A program made the translations under genes and the position numbers. Positions 1-8,636 of a stretch of DNA of 64,000 bases are shown in pieces. The notes beneath the pieces were generated by a model. The model was not told the origin of the DNA, made no database searches, and saw nothing but the letters and a program-made list of their open reading frames with translations. Positions within the stretch are counted from its first letter, which is position 1. The number at the start of each line of letters is the position of its first letter. Origin of the DNA: VRUE01 sp035693025 (GTDB lineage: Bacteria > Actinomycetota > Thermoleophilia > Solirubrobacterales > 70-9); contig DASSHI010000036.1 of assembly GCA_035693025.1 (NCBI GenBank), positions 62,001 through 126,000 on the forward strand, written 5' to 3'.

Positions 1-213
1 CCCGACGACGAGGGGGCGACCCAGCGCCTGCTCGGCTTCCGCGCCGGGCGCTGTTACCTGCGCGACTTCGACGGCCAGGTCGCCCCGGTGCAGATCGACC
101 CGCCGCGCTGGCTGCTCGAGGAGCTCGACACGACGCCGCGGCGCGCGGAGACCGCAGCGGCACGCATCGGGCCGTCCGAGCAAGCGGAGACTGCCGATGC
201 GCCGGCCGAGTAG
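1..213 (+). CDS. VirB4/TraC-like conjugation ATPase, C-terminal end (partial)
   Basis: The reading frame is open from the first base and stops with TAG at 211-213, leaving 70 residues. The segment GFRAGRCYLRDFDGQVAPVQ followed by a short variable tail resembles the C-terminus of the VirB4/TraC-like ATPases of actinobacterial conjugative elements. Those proteins power the type IV secretion channel from the cytoplasmic face of the membrane. The P-loop region lies outside the window, so the call rests on the tail and on the VirB6-like, VirB8-like and transglycosylase genes that follow on the same strand. Confidence 0.6.
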   Translation, partial: PDDEGATQRLLGFRAGRCYLRDFDGQVAPVQIDPPRWLLEELDTTPRRAETAAARIGPSEQAETADAPAE

Positions 214-286
214 GCGCCTCTCGCGGAAGGCGGCAGATCCAGCCGGCAGCTGGGCCCGCGGCGGCTCGGTCCCCCAGGGCGCCCCC

Positions 287-682
287 TCAGAGCTCGTCCG
301 GCGTCACCACGAAGCCGAGTCGGTCCGCGCCGCGGCGCAGTGGCCCGTCCAGCGTCACCAGCCTGCAATCGAGCAGCCGTGCCAGCGCCACGTACTCAGC
401 GTCGTAGGTGCGGCCCCAGCCGAATTCCTCGGCGATCTTCCAGGCCTCGCGGCCAAGCCGCGGCTCGTCGGCTCGGCGCACCGCGCAGGTTTCAAGTCGC
501 TCGTGCTGGACCGCCGCGTGCTCGGGGCTGACCTTTCCGTTCAGCAGACCGAGATGCAGGGTCGAGCGCGTCTCCGACCACATCAGCGCGGGGGCGAGGA
601 GATCCTCGTCGCCGAGCACGCTGAAGCCCTCGGCGCTGGCGAGCGCGGACACCACGACGGTCGCGTCGAGGACCAGCGTCAA
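287..682 (-). CDS. PIN-domain ribonuclease toxin (VapC-like)
   Basis: A 131-residue protein starting at TTG, whose first two bases lie just inside the end of the upstream antitoxin gene (TTGA overlap). Acidic residues fall where PIN nucleases need them: LVLDATVVVSAL near the start, an SE in MWSETRSTL, TYDAEYVAL, and LVTLDGPL near the end. PIN toxins of type II modules cleave RNA in a metal-dependent way and are held by their antitoxin. The pair is nested on the opposite strand between the VirB4-like and VirB6-like genes of a conjugation operon, so it may help maintain the element. The TTG start is inferred from the overlap. Confidence 0.8.
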   Translation of the reverse strand: MTLVLDATVVVSALASAEGFSVLGDEDLLAPALMWSETRSTLHLGLLNGKVSPEHAAVQHERLETCAVRRADEPRLGREAWKIAEEFGWGRTYDAEYVALARLLDCRLVTLDGPLRRGADRLGFVVTPDEL

Positions 683-879
683 CGCTCTCGGCGCGACTCG
701 TGCAGCAGCGCCACCCAGTTGGGCTGCGGCGTGCCGTCCTCGAAGGTCTTCCACGCCTCCGGCACGCCGACCATGTCGTCGGTCTCCTCGGACTCGGGCA
801 CGACCACGATCCGCGCCCGCGCCACCTGCAGGGCCGGAAGCGCATCTACCTCACGATGCAGCTCATCACGCGTCGCCAT
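679..879 (-). CDS. Putative antitoxin partner of the PIN toxin
   Basis: A 66-residue protein directly upstream of the PIN toxin, with which it overlaps by 4 bases, the usual antitoxin-toxin coupling. It does not show an obvious ribbon-helix-helix or AbrB motif; it has an N-terminal basic/acidic helix-like part and the stretch VGVPEAWKTFEDGTPQPNW. Its ATG is the complement of the ATG of the divergent VirB6-like gene: both sit in the palindrome CCATGG. The 5' leaders of the two genes therefore lie inside each other's coding sequence. The antitoxin role is inferred from position and size. Confidence 0.65.
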   Translation of the reverse strand: MATRDELHREVDALPALQVARARIVVVPESEETDDMVGVPEAWKTFEDGTPQPNWVALLHESRRER

Positions 880-3334
880 GGCCCAAAGCGTAGCGCTCGC
901 CTGGGCCGTCTCCCTCGCGCTTCTTGCCCTCGCTGCCCTCTGCCTCCTCGCGCCGCCCGCCCGCGCCGCGCACCGCCACAAGCACGCCGCGCATGGCCCC
1001 CGGGCGGCGACGGCCGGCCCGCCCGGGACCGGCCGGGTCGACGGCCCGCCGACGCCCAGATCGCTCGCCGGCCCGGGCAGCGGAACCGCCGCCGGCGACC
1101 TTGGCGCCTCGGGCCAGGTCGACCCGCTGTCGGGCCTCGGCATCCGCAACCCCGTCTGCGATGAGATCGCCCAGATCCGCGACCGCCAGACGCGCTTGGC
1201 CTGCGAAGCCTCAGGCGCGCCCGAGGGCGAGTACCCCGCGTCGAACTACGGCTTCGACATCTTCATCTCGACCGGGATCACCCACCCGGTCGGCGACATC
1301 ACCTACGGCTTCGCCACCGTGCTCAACGGGATCTGGCTCGGGCTGATCTTCGTCTTGCGCCTGATCTTCGCCCTGCTCGGCCTCGCCTTCGGCCTCAACC
1401 CCTTCTCCGACGGGCAGACGATGGCCCAACTCAGCGCCGCGCTGGGGCGCATCTATGGCCGCGTCACCGACCCTTGGCTCTCCACCACCGTCGTCTGCGC
1501 CGGCATCTGGTTCTCCTACAAGGGCCTGCTGCGCCGCGAAGCGCCCGCCGCGATCGCCGGCACCCTCGCTGCGGTCGCGATGCTGATCGTCGGCCTTTGG
1601 GTGATCCACCAGCCGGCCGCCTCGATCGGCCGCCTCGCCGCCCTCGCCGACCGCGCCGCGCTGACCGTCATCAGCGCTCCGCAGTCAGGCTCGGCGGCGC
1701 GTCCGGAGGGCTCCTACGCCGAAGCGATGTCGGGCGCCTGGTCGCGCCTGGTCGAGGTGCCCTTCGCCGGCCTGGACTTCTCTGACGTCTCCTGGGCGCT
1801 CGGCACGCCGCCGCCTGAAGCGGTGGAAAAGGCGGACGAGAAGTTCTGCGAAGACGACGGCGCCCTCGCCGTGTTGGCGCTGTTTGCCCACTACGGCAGC
1901 GCCCAGGCGAAGGAAGCTTGCGCGACCCTGGCGCGGCGCCGCTATGGCAGCCCGCGCCGCGTGATCGACCTCTACCTGCGTTCCTCGCCGGGCAGCCCCG
2001 CCCGTCAGGCGCTCTGGGACTACTTCGACGGCGAGGAACGCTACAAGGCCAAGGTCGCCGCCCAGGGCGGCGACGGGGTGCTCACCCGGCTCTCGATGCT
2101 GGCGCTGTTCGCGCTCGGGTTGCTCGGCGCGATGCTGTTGCTCGGCTGGCTGGCGATCCGTCTCTTCACCCAGGCCGCGGTCGCCTTCGTCCTCCTGCTC
2201 GCCGCGCCGCTGGCGCTCTTCTTCCCGCTGCTCGGGGACTCGGGCCGGCGCGCCTTCAAGACCTGGGGCCTGACCTTGATCGGCGCGACCCTCGCCAAGG
2301 TCATCTACGCCGCCTTCCTCTCCGTCGTCCTGCTCGGCATCGAGATCCTCGGCGGCTCAGGCGCGAGCCCCGCGACCGGCTTCCTGCTCTCCTCGGCCTT
2401 CGCCTGGGCCGTCTTCCTCAAGCGCGCCGAGATCGTCGGCTGGCTCTCGATCGGCGAGCCCGACCGCCAGGCCCACCACGGCAGCGCGCCGACGCTCGCC
2501 GCGCTGACGATCGGCCGCCGCCTCTCGCGCACCACGACCGGCGCGGGCGGCGGAGCGCTGAAGGGCGGCTGGCACCGTGGCGCCGAGTGGCGCCGCGAGC
2601 GCCGCGCCGAGCGCGGCGAGGCGACGCGGGCGAGCGCGCGCGACTCGCTGCACGGCCGCGCCCGCGCCCTGGCGGACTCCCGCCACGCCGACGCGCGCCA
2701 CACGGTGGAGCGCTTCGAGTCCCGCTACGGCCGCCCGCGCCGCTCCGAGCGCCGCGGCGGGGAGGGTCGGCGAGAGGAGGCCCGGGGTGGAGAGGGCCGC
2801 CGCGCCCGCGCCGGGGAGTCCGGCGATGCGCGGCGCGCGGGCGACGGCGATCGCGAGCGGCCCGCGGCCGCGGCCGCGCATCGCCCGAGCGAGCCCGAGC
2901 GCGCCCGCTATGAGCGCGCCCGCGAGCTGCTCGCCCGCGCCGATCGGGGCGAGCGCCGCGGCGCCGGGCGCTGGAGCGAGCGCGACCTCGAGCGCTTCGG
3001 CGCCGAGGACGCCGAGCTCTTGCGCAGCTCGCGCGACCCCGCCGATCACGTCCACCGGATCGGCATCAGCCGAGCCGAGTTCGAGGCGCTGCCCGAGCCC
3101 GAGCGCCAGCGGGCGGCCGAGCGGATCGAGGGCGAGCGAAAGCGCGACCTGCGCCGCCTCGAGGTCTCCTCCGAGCCGCCCGGCCGGATCGCCGCCCGCC
3201 CGCGCCTCGCCGCCGAGGGCGCCCGTCAGCGGATCGAGGGCAGCACCGCGCGACGCGAGCACCTGCGCCGGTTGCGCCGCGAGCGCCGCGCCGGCCGCGC
3301 GCCGCTGCGCCGCAACCTCTCGCGGGGGGCCTGA
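878..3334 (+). CDS. VirB6/TrbL-like type IV secretion membrane protein with Arg-rich tail
   Basis: 818 residues. The ATG at 878 is chosen because a clean signal peptide begins there (MAQSVALAWAVSLALLALA, ending near PPARA). Several hydrophobic segments follow: GIWLGLIFVLRLIFALLGLA, a pair around WFSYKGLL and VAMLIVGLWVI, and a long one beginning LSMLALFALGLLGAMLLLGW. The last 250-300 residues are extremely rich in Arg, Glu and Ala and probably cytoplasmic. This is the layout of VirB6/TrbL-like channel proteins of actinobacterial ICEs. The frame stays open a long way upstream, but that part is antisense to the toxin-antitoxin pair and is not believed coding. Confidence 0.75.
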   Translation: MAQSVALAWAVSLALLALAALCLLAPPARAAHRHKHAAHGPRAATAGPPGTGRVDGPPTPRSLAGPGSGTAAGDLGASGQVDPLSGLGIRNPVCDEIAQIRDRQTRLACEASGAPEGEYPASNYGFDIFISTGITHPVGDITYGFATVLNGIWLGLIFVLRLIFALLGLAFGLNPFSDGQTMAQLSAALGRIYGRVTDPWLSTTVVCAGIWFSYKGLLRREAPAAIAGTLAAVAMLIVGLWVIHQPAASIGRLAALADRAALTVISAPQSGSAARPEGSYAEAMSGAWSRLVEVPFAGLDFSDVSWALGTPPPEAVEKADEKFCEDDGALAVLALFAHYGSAQAKEACATLARRRYGSPRRVIDLYLRSSPGSPARQALWDYFDGEERYKAKVAAQGGDGVLTRLSMLALFALGLLGAMLLLGWLAIRLFTQAAVAFVLLLAAPLALFFPLLGDSGRRAFKTWGLTLIGATLAKVIYAAFLSVVLLGIEILGGSGASPATGFLLSSAFAWAVFLKRAEIVGWLSIGEPDRQAHHGSAPTLAALTIGRRLSRTTTGAGGGALKGGWHRGAEWRRERRAERGEATRASARDSLHGRARALADSRHADARHTVERFESRYGRPRRSERRGGEGRREEARGGEGRRARAGESGDARRAGDGDRERPAAAAAHRPSEPERARYERARELLARADRGERRGAGRWSERDLERFGAEDAELLRSSRDPADHVHRIGISRAEFEALPEPERQRAAERIEGERKRDLRRLEVSSEPPGRIAARPRLAAEGARQRIEGSTARREHLRRLRRERRAGRAPLRRNLSRGA

Positions 3335-3337
3335 GCG

Positions 3338-3859
3338 GTGCCGCGCCCGCCGCTCGGCAGGCTGGTGCTGTTCGCGGCGCTCTGCGCGCTTCTGCTCGCC
3401 GCCGCGCTCGGCTTCGCCGGCGGGCGCCCTGGTGAGGCCACGCCGCCGGCTGTGCCCGCCCCAGCCGCTCGCGTTCAGCCGTTGCCAGCGGCGGCGCGGC
3501 GGATAGAGCGCCGCGCGGCCCGCCTGGAAGCCGCCCTGCGCCGCGCCGCCCGCCCTTTCCTCGCCGGCTTCCTGCGCTACGAGGCGGGCGCGGATGGACC
3601 CGCCCTCGCCGGCGAGCTGCGCGCGAGCGCGACTCCCGCCTTCGCCGCCCGCCTGCTCGCCGCTCCGCCGCGCTCTCCCTCGCCGGCCAGCGACCCGCCG
3701 CCTGCCCGTCTCGGCGCTATCCAGGTCACCTTTCTCTCCGCCCGCGCCGACCGCGCGCTCCTCCGCGCCGGCGCTGAGCGCGGCGGCGCGGAGGAGCAGC
3801 TCTCCTTCGTCTTCGAGTGTCGCGGCGGGCGCTGGCTCGCGGCGGCGCCGGGCCAGTGA
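3338..3859 (+). CDS. VirB8/TcpC-like conjugation protein (small, one membrane anchor)
   Basis: 173 residues from GTG, three bases after the VirB6-like stop. One N-terminal membrane anchor (LGRLVLFAALCALLLAAALG), a proline/alanine linker, then a mostly soluble domain ending in FVFECRGGRWLAAAPGQ. A short anchored protein with a terminal R-W beta hairpin, placed between VirB6-like and transglycosylase genes, fits the VirB8/TcpC-type inner-membrane assembly factors. No catalytic motif is seen. It overlaps the next gene by 4 bases (GTGA). The second ICE has the same kind of pair at 42172-43678. Confidence 0.55.
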   Translation: MPRPPLGRLVLFAALCALLLAAALGFAGGRPGEATPPAVPAPAARVQPLPAAARRIERRAARLEAALRRAARPFLAGFLRYEAGADGPALAGELRASATPAFAARLLAAPPRSPSPASDPPPARLGAIQVTFLSARADRALLRAGAERGGAEEQLSFVFECRGGRWLAAAPGQ

Positions 3860-4899
3860 GCGCGGCGGAGGGTGGGCGCGGCGGGACCCGCCTCGCCCTG
3901 CTCGCGACCCGCATCGCGGTGCGCACGCTTCTCGGCCCGAAGCTCGCCCTGCTCGCCGCGCCGATCGTCCTGCCGCTGCTTTTCTTCGCAGGCCTCTTCT
4001 TCGCCTCGGGCAGCTCGGCGGGCGACGGACCGAGCTGCGAAGTGAACAGTGAGGCCAGCAGCTCGATCCCGACCGAATACGTGCCCTGGCTGCAGTTGGC
4101 AACGAGCCGCTACCGGCTCGGTCCGCGCGGCTTCGCGATCCTCGCTGCGATCCACGAGGTCGAGTCGGACTTCGGCCGCTCGACCGAACCCGGCGTTCGC
4201 TCGGGGACCAACTACGCCGGCGCCGAGGGCCCCGGCCAGTTCCTCGCCTCGACCTGGGCGACCTACGGCGTCGACGCCGACGGCGACGGGGTCAAGGACC
4301 CCTACAGCGTCCCCGACTCGGTCCTCGCGACTGCCAACTACCTACGCGCTTCCGGCGCTCCTGCCGACTGGCGCGCCGCGATCTTCGAATACAACCACGC
4401 GGAGTGGTACGTCGACGAGGTGCTCGAAAAGGCGGCCGCCTTCGGCTCCGAGGTTGTCTGCGAAGCCGCCGGCGGCGCCGCGATCGGCGGTTCGCCGCCG
4501 CGCTCTACCGAACGCATGGAAGCCGTCGCGCGCTGGATCGAATCGCGCCGCATCCACTACTGCTGGGGCGGCGGCCACGCGCCCCAGCCCGGCCCCTCGC
4601 CGGGCAGCGGCGAACACTGCCCGTCCGGGACCAAGGGGCTCGACTGCTCCGGCGCGGTGCGCTGGCTGCTCGTCCTCTCCGGCTACCCCGACCCCGGCGG
4701 CCTGCGCTCCGACCTGCTCGGCGCCGCCTATCCCTCCGGCCCCGGCCAGCAGGTGACGATCTGGGCCAACATCGACCACGTCTTCGTCACGATCGACGGC
4801 CGCGACTGGGGCACCGCGAGCGCCAACTTCGCCGACGGCCCCGCCTTCGCCCCGCAGTTCCACGGCGGCTTCGCGCCCTCTCACCCGCCGGGGTTGTGA
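3856..4899 (+). CDS. Bifunctional lytic transglycosylase / NlpC-P60-like peptidoglycan hydrolase
   Basis: 347 residues from a GTG overlapping the previous stop. After a membrane anchor (KLALLAAPIVLPLLFFAGLF) comes a lytic transglycosylase fold: the glutamate in ILAAIHEVESDFGRS, then GPGQFLASTWATYGVD and a region ending EYNHAEWYVDEVL. A second domain resembles NlpC/P60: HYCWGGGH, the cysteine in KGLDCSGAVRW, and the histidine in NIDHVFVTIDG. Such enzymes open the cell wall locally so the conjugation channel can cross it. A homologue with the same two domains lies at 42662-43678. Confidence 0.85.
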   Translation: MSAAEGGRGGTRLALLATRIAVRTLLGPKLALLAAPIVLPLLFFAGLFFASGSSAGDGPSCEVNSEASSSIPTEYVPWLQLATSRYRLGPRGFAILAAIHEVESDFGRSTEPGVRSGTNYAGAEGPGQFLASTWATYGVDADGDGVKDPYSVPDSVLATANYLRASGAPADWRAAIFEYNHAEWYVDEVLEKAAAFGSEVVCEAAGGAAIGGSPPRSTERMEAVARWIESRRIHYCWGGGHAPQPGPSPGSGEHCPSGTKGLDCSGAVRWLLVLSGYPDPGGLRSDLLGAAYPSGPGQQVTIWANIDHVFVTIDGRDWGTASANFADGPAFAPQFHGGFAPSHPPGL

Positions 4900-4941
4900 T
4901 CGCGCGTGCGAGCAGAGGCGGGGGTCGGTGTTTGCCTACAA

Positions 4942-5475
4942 TCACTCGTCGACCTCCCGCAGCTTCGCCCGCACCCGTTGCAGCAGTCGATCGACCTGCT
5001 TCGTCGTGCAGCCCAGACGCGCGGCGATATCGCGGTAGGAATAGCCACTCACAAGGAGCGCCAGCGCCCGGCGCTCCTCGGGTCGAAGCGCCTGCACCTC
5101 GCGCCCAAGAGAGCTCGCCTTCTCGTCGATCTCGGCCAGCTCCTCGACCGTCCGCGCTTCGCTCAGGGCCGCGCCGTCCGCTCCGGCCCTGGCAAGCACC
5201 TCGGCGAGTCCGCGGCGGCGTCCGTAGATCGCCCAGCAGCGCCGCTTCAAAGTCAGCATCAACCAGGGCAGCGGCGGCGAGCCGCAGGATGGGTCGAAGC
5301 GCTCGATGAAGAGCACCACGGCATCGTGTAGGGCCTCTTCGGCATCCTCGGCGCTTGCGCAGTTGCCTCGCGCAATCGTGAGCAGGCGCTGGCGGTTATC
5401 GAGATAGAGGCGCTCCGCAAGCGACGAAGCGCCGTCCCGGCGCGCGCTGGCGGGGACCGCTGCTGCGGTGAACAT
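4942..5475 (-). CDS. Sigma-70 family (ECF-like) RNA polymerase sigma factor
   Basis: 177 residues, ATG preceded by a strong Shine-Dalgarno (GGAGGGAGGACAAC-ATG). Region 2 covers roughly residues 20-80 (ERLYLDNRQRLLTIARGNC, LPWLMLTLKRRCWAI). Region 4 is near the C-terminus with a helix-turn-helix (SYRDIAARLGCTTKQVDRLL). It lies convergent to the transglycosylase gene and divergent from the replication-relaxation gene, with a 22-bp palindrome between them. It is similar in size and layout to the sigma factor at 25924-26487 of the second ICE, suggesting that element-encoded sigma factors control these transfer genes. Confidence 0.85.
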   Translation of the reverse strand: MFTAAAVPASARRDGASSLAERLYLDNRQRLLTIARGNCASAEDAEEALHDAVVLFIERFDPSCGSPPLPWLMLTLKRRCWAIYGRRRGLAEVLARAGADGAALSEARTVEELAEIDEKASSLGREVQALRPEERRALALLVSGYSYRDIAARLGCTTKQVDRLLQRVRAKLREVDE

Positions 5476-5556
5476 GTTGTCCTCCCTCCTTCGCTGGCTT
5501 GAGGGAGGCCGCGATGCGCCGGGATAGGCGATCCCGGAACCCGCAGGGCCGCAAGG

Positions 5557-5578
5557 AGCCCTCCGCGCGCGGAGGGCT
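5557..5578. promoter_or_regulatory. Perfect 22-bp palindrome between divergent genes
   Basis: AGCCCTCCGCGCGCGGAGGGCT reads the same on both strands. It sits about 80 bases upstream of the sigma-factor start and 165 upstream of the replication-relaxation start. There is no T-run, so an operator is as likely as a terminator. Confidence 0.5.
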
Positions 5579-5714
5579 TGCAGGGATCGCCGCCGGCGCG
5601 ATCATTCGCGGTCGTTCAAGCCGGCGAGGGAGGGAGAGCCGGTAGCGGGCTATGCCGTCGTGGCGAAGGCCGGCCACCAGGGCTTGCCGCTGGGCGTGCG
5701 GCGCCGCTCAGTGT

Positions 5715-5730
5715 CGCACGCAAGCGTGCG
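5715..5730. repeat. CGCACGC-AA-GCGTGCG hairpin just upstream of a transfer gene
   Basis: A 7-bp perfect hairpin ending 12 bases before the ATG of the replication-relaxation gene. The same arms with 3-base loops occur at 17382-17398 and 25896-25912, in each case close upstream of an element gene. Confidence 0.5.
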
Positions 5731-5742
5731 TTCGCTCTGCCT

Positions 5743-6390
5743 ATGCACGCCCAGCCGCAGGCAAGCCAAGGACCACAGGACGGCAACCGCTACGACGCCG
5801 GCGAGGAGCAGCTACGGGCGCTGCGCCTGCTCTCCGAGCAGGCGGCGATCCCACTCGACCAGCTCGCCCGTCTCCTCGGCCTCGACCTGGCGCAGACGGT
5901 TCGCCTGGCGCAGCGACTCGAAGAGGAGCGCCTGATCGAGACGCGGCGCTTCCTGGTCCGCGACTACCCGTGGCTGTGGCCGAGCCGCCGCGGCGCCACC
6001 CGGGCCGGCACCGGCTTTCACTACAAGGCGCCCGACGTGGCGATGCTCGCGCACCGCCGCGCGGTCAACGAGATCCGCCTCCATCTCGCCGAGCGCGCGC
6101 CGCGAGGTGTCTGGGTCTGCGAGCGGGCCGTCTTCAACCGGCGCGACCCCGAGGACCACCTCCCCGATGCGGTCTTCGAGACCGACGGTGAGCGCCACGC
6201 GATCGAGGCAGAGCTGTCGCGCAAAACCAACCGGCAGATCCGCCAGATCGTCGCCCAGCACAGCAACCGCTACGACGCCGTCATCTACTTCTGCGGGCCT
6301 CACCCCTACAACCTGCTGAAGCGCGTGCAGGCCGAGGGCCGCTGGCCGAAGCTGATCGTCCGCCGGCTGCCGGAGGGCGAGCCGTGCTGA
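5743..6390 (+). CDS. Replication-relaxation family protein (winged helix)
   Basis: 215 residues from the ATG at 5743; the frame is open further upstream but that stretch is divergent-promoter DNA. An N-terminal winged-helix (QLRALRLLSEQAAIPLDQLA) is followed by a domain with HRRAVNEIRLHLAERAP, LPDAVFETDGERHAIEAELS and YDAVIYFCGPHPYNLL. This is the pattern of the replication-relaxation family (Pfam Replic_Relax) found on conjugative plasmids and ICEs. The E...E.E.S pattern and the following K recall a nuclease-like core, but activity is not established here. It overlaps the downstream ATPase gene by 7 bases, and a paralogue follows at 7673. Confidence 0.7.
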   Translation: MHAQPQASQGPQDGNRYDAGEEQLRALRLLSEQAAIPLDQLARLLGLDLAQTVRLAQRLEEERLIETRRFLVRDYPWLWPSRRGATRAGTGFHYKAPDVAMLAHRRAVNEIRLHLAERAPRGVWVCERAVFNRRDPEDHLPDAVFETDGERHAIEAELSRKTNRQIRQIVAQHSNRYDAVIYFCGPHPYNLLKRVQAEGRWPKLIVRRLPEGEPC

Positions 6391-7670
6391 GGCGCCGCCG
6401 CTCCGTGCCGCCACCGGGTCCGCCGATGCCCGCGGGCGCGCTGCTCGGTCGCCGCCTCGCCGGCGAGCGGGCGCTGCCGCTGCACCGAGCAGATCTCCTC
6501 TGGCCCTTCGAGGACATGCGCCGCCACGCGGTGATCCTCGGCGCCTCGGGCTCGGGCAAGACCGAGACCGCGCTGCGGATCGCTTACGAAGCGGCGCGCA
6601 AGAGCCGCGCCTCGATCCACTACCTCGACGCCAAGGGCGACCGCGAGAACGCCGCGCGCTTCTGCGCCCTGATGGCGGCCGCCGGCCGCCGCGCCCGCGT
6701 CTTCCCAAACGAGCCCTTCGATGCCTGGCGCGGCGACTGGCGTGGGATCGCCAACCGCCTGCTGGAGGCGATCCCCTTCGCCGAGGTCGGCCCGGCGGCC
6801 TTCTACCGCGACATCGCCAAGACGGCGCTGCAGCTCGCCTGCAACCACCCCGACGGGCCGCCGCGCTCCAGCGCCGAGCTGCTCCAGCGGCTCGATTACG
6901 AGCGTATGCTCGACGCCCACGGCCCCAACTCGGCGGTGCTGGCGCTGCCGCGCGACAAGGTCAGCCAGGTGCGCCTGCGCTACCAGGCCTTCTTCGGCCA
7001 GCTCGGCACCGCGCTGGACGGCGAATGGGCCTGGGAGGACGCCGAGGCCTCCTACCTGCTGCTCGACTCCGTCGGCCTCGGTGAGGACGCCGCGAGCGCC
7101 GCCTGCCTGCTCTTCGCCGACTTCGCCCACTACTTCGCGATGCGCAAGCCGCGCGAGGAGCCCTGCCTCTTGTTCGTCGACGAGCTGGCGGCGATCGCCG
7201 GGTCCAGCGACATTGCGATGAAGGTGGAGCAGGCGCGCGGCTTCAACGCGGCGATGGTGCTGGCGCCCCAGACGCCCTCGGGGATGGGTCCGCGCACGCA
7301 GCGCGACCGCATCCTCGGCTCGGTGGAGACGGTGATCCTCCACGCCCTCAACGAGCCCGACTCGCTGGCCGAGCTCGCCGGGACGAAGCAGGTGATGGAG
7401 CTCACCCATCGCTACGAAGACGGCCTCTACGCCCGTCAGGGACACGCCCGCCGCGAGCGCCGCCTGAAGATCGACCCCGACGAAGTTCGTTCCCTTCCGT
7501 CCGGCAGCGCCTGGGTGATCCGCCGCGGCCGCGCGGCCAAGGTGGCGATCGCCCGTGCGCCGTCGGCCGAGCGAGCGAGCTTGCCCGACGCCGCGCCGCT
7601 CGATCAGCCGCTGGAGCGGACCGAGGCCGAGGCGCCGAAGGAGATCTCCTACCTCGACGAGGAGGACTGA
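6384..7670 (+). CDS. FtsK/VirD4-like DNA-translocating coupling ATPase
   Basis: 428 residues from GTG. Walker A is VILGASGSGKTETAL at about residues 50-60 and Walker B is CLLFVDELAAIAG at about residue 260. Between them lie LDAKGDREN and helical segments typical of type IV secretion ATPases that hold and pump DNA (DUF87/TraD/VirD4-like). No N-terminal membrane segment is seen, so it probably docks to the channel through partners. It sits between two replication-relaxation paralogues, which likely form the DNA-processing part of this element in place of a MobF relaxase. Confidence 0.75.
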   Translation: MLRRRRSVPPPGPPMPAGALLGRRLAGERALPLHRADLLWPFEDMRRHAVILGASGSGKTETALRIAYEAARKSRASIHYLDAKGDRENAARFCALMAAAGRRARVFPNEPFDAWRGDWRGIANRLLEAIPFAEVGPAAFYRDIAKTALQLACNHPDGPPRSSAELLQRLDYERMLDAHGPNSAVLALPRDKVSQVRLRYQAFFGQLGTALDGEWAWEDAEASYLLLDSVGLGEDAASAACLLFADFAHYFAMRKPREEPCLLFVDELAAIAGSSDIAMKVEQARGFNAAMVLAPQTPSGMGPRTQRDRILGSVETVILHALNEPDSLAELAGTKQVMELTHRYEDGLYARQGHARRERRLKIDPDEVRSLPSGSAWVIRRGRAAKVAIARAPSAERASLPDAAPLDQPLERTEAEAPKEISYLDEED

Positions 7671-7672
7671 CA

Positions 7673-8374
7673 GTGGCTCCGGCCAAGACGATTCCCGCCC
7701 CCACGGTTGGTCACAAGCGGGAAGGCAAGCTGGGGGGTGGACCCGGAGCGCGCGATCGCCCCGTGCTGCGCCTGCCCGAGCCCTGGGAGTTTGAGCTGCT
7801 GCGGCTGATCGCCGAGCAGGGGGCGATCCCCTTCGACCAGCTCGCCCGCTTCATCGGCTGCGAGGACGGGCAGGCCGATCGAGTGGCAAAGCACCTGTTC
7901 AAGTCGGGCTTCGCCGACTACGGCCGTTTTCTGCACGAGGAGCCACCTTGGGTCTGGCTGAGCGGTCGCGGCGCTCGCCTCTCCGGGACGGGCTTTCAGC
8001 TTCGCCGTCCAAAGGTGGGAGCGATGGCGCGGATGCGCGCCGTCAACGAGGTGCGCCTGCATATCGCCCGCCGCGCCCCCGATGCGCGCTGGGTCTGCGG
8101 GCGCAGCATCGTGCGCGAACAGGGCTTGCAGGGCTACCGACCCAACGCCATGGTGGAGATCGGCCGCGAGCGCCACGCGGTCGTCGTCCGGCTCCGCGCT
8201 CAAGCCGAGGAACGCGACCGAGCGATCCTCGAGACCCATATGGCCCGCCACGACGCGGTGATCGCCTTCTGCACCGCGACCGTGCGCAAGCGGCTCGAGC
8301 GCTTGGCCGCCGAGCACCACTGGCCGAAGCTCGTGGTGCGCGACATCCCGATGGCGCCGCCACCGAATCTATGA
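7673..8374 (+). CDS. Second replication-relaxation family protein
   Basis: 233 residues from GTG, two bases after the ATPase stop. It is clearly related to the protein at 5743-6390: a winged helix in LRLIAEQGAIPFDQLARFIG, then ARMRAVNEVRLHIARRAPDA, RPNAMVEIGRERHAVVVRLR and a C-terminal HHWPKLVVRDIP matching RWPKLIVRRLP of the first copy. In place of the E-A-E-L-S segment of copy 1 it has VVVRLRA, so one putative acidic site is lost and the copies may have different roles. It is the last gene before attachment site 1. Confidence 0.65.
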   Translation: MAPAKTIPAPTVGHKREGKLGGGPGARDRPVLRLPEPWEFELLRLIAEQGAIPFDQLARFIGCEDGQADRVAKHLFKSGFADYGRFLHEEPPWVWLSGRGARLSGTGFQLRRPKVGAMARMRAVNEVRLHIARRAPDARWVCGRSIVREQGLQGYRPNAMVEIGRERHAVVVRLRAQAEERDRAILETHMARHDAVIAFCTATVRKRLERLAAEHHWPKLVVRDIPMAPPPNL

Positions 8375-8530
8375 TCAACGACGTGACTCGCACAGTTACC
8401 AACCCCCCGATTGGTCGCGGACTTCCAGGGTCCCGTTCGTGGCCCCATTCTGAGCAGAACTCAGGTAACCTGGGGGCAGTTCAAGCGGCTCTGGAGAGCC
8501 AAGTAGGGTTGAACTGGCCACGCCTACGGT

Positions 8531-8576
<46 letters not shown>

Positions 8577-8578
8577 TG

Positions 8579-8604
8579 AAAAGGCCCCGGAAACGGGGCC
8601 TTTT
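8579..8604 (+). terminator. Intrinsic terminator after att1
   Basis: Stem AAAAGGCCCCG, loop GAAA, stem CGGGGCCTTTT. It lies 3 bases after the tRNA fragment, as expected for the original tRNA gene's terminator. Confidence 0.85.
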
Positions 8605-8636
8605 CTACGTCCAGACCCCTTTGTCCAAAGGCCGGC

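Noticed and set aside
197..877. Upstream extension of the VirB6-like frame
   Set aside because: It is antisense to the PIN toxin and antitoxin, lacks protein-like composition, and the signal peptide begins exactly at 878.
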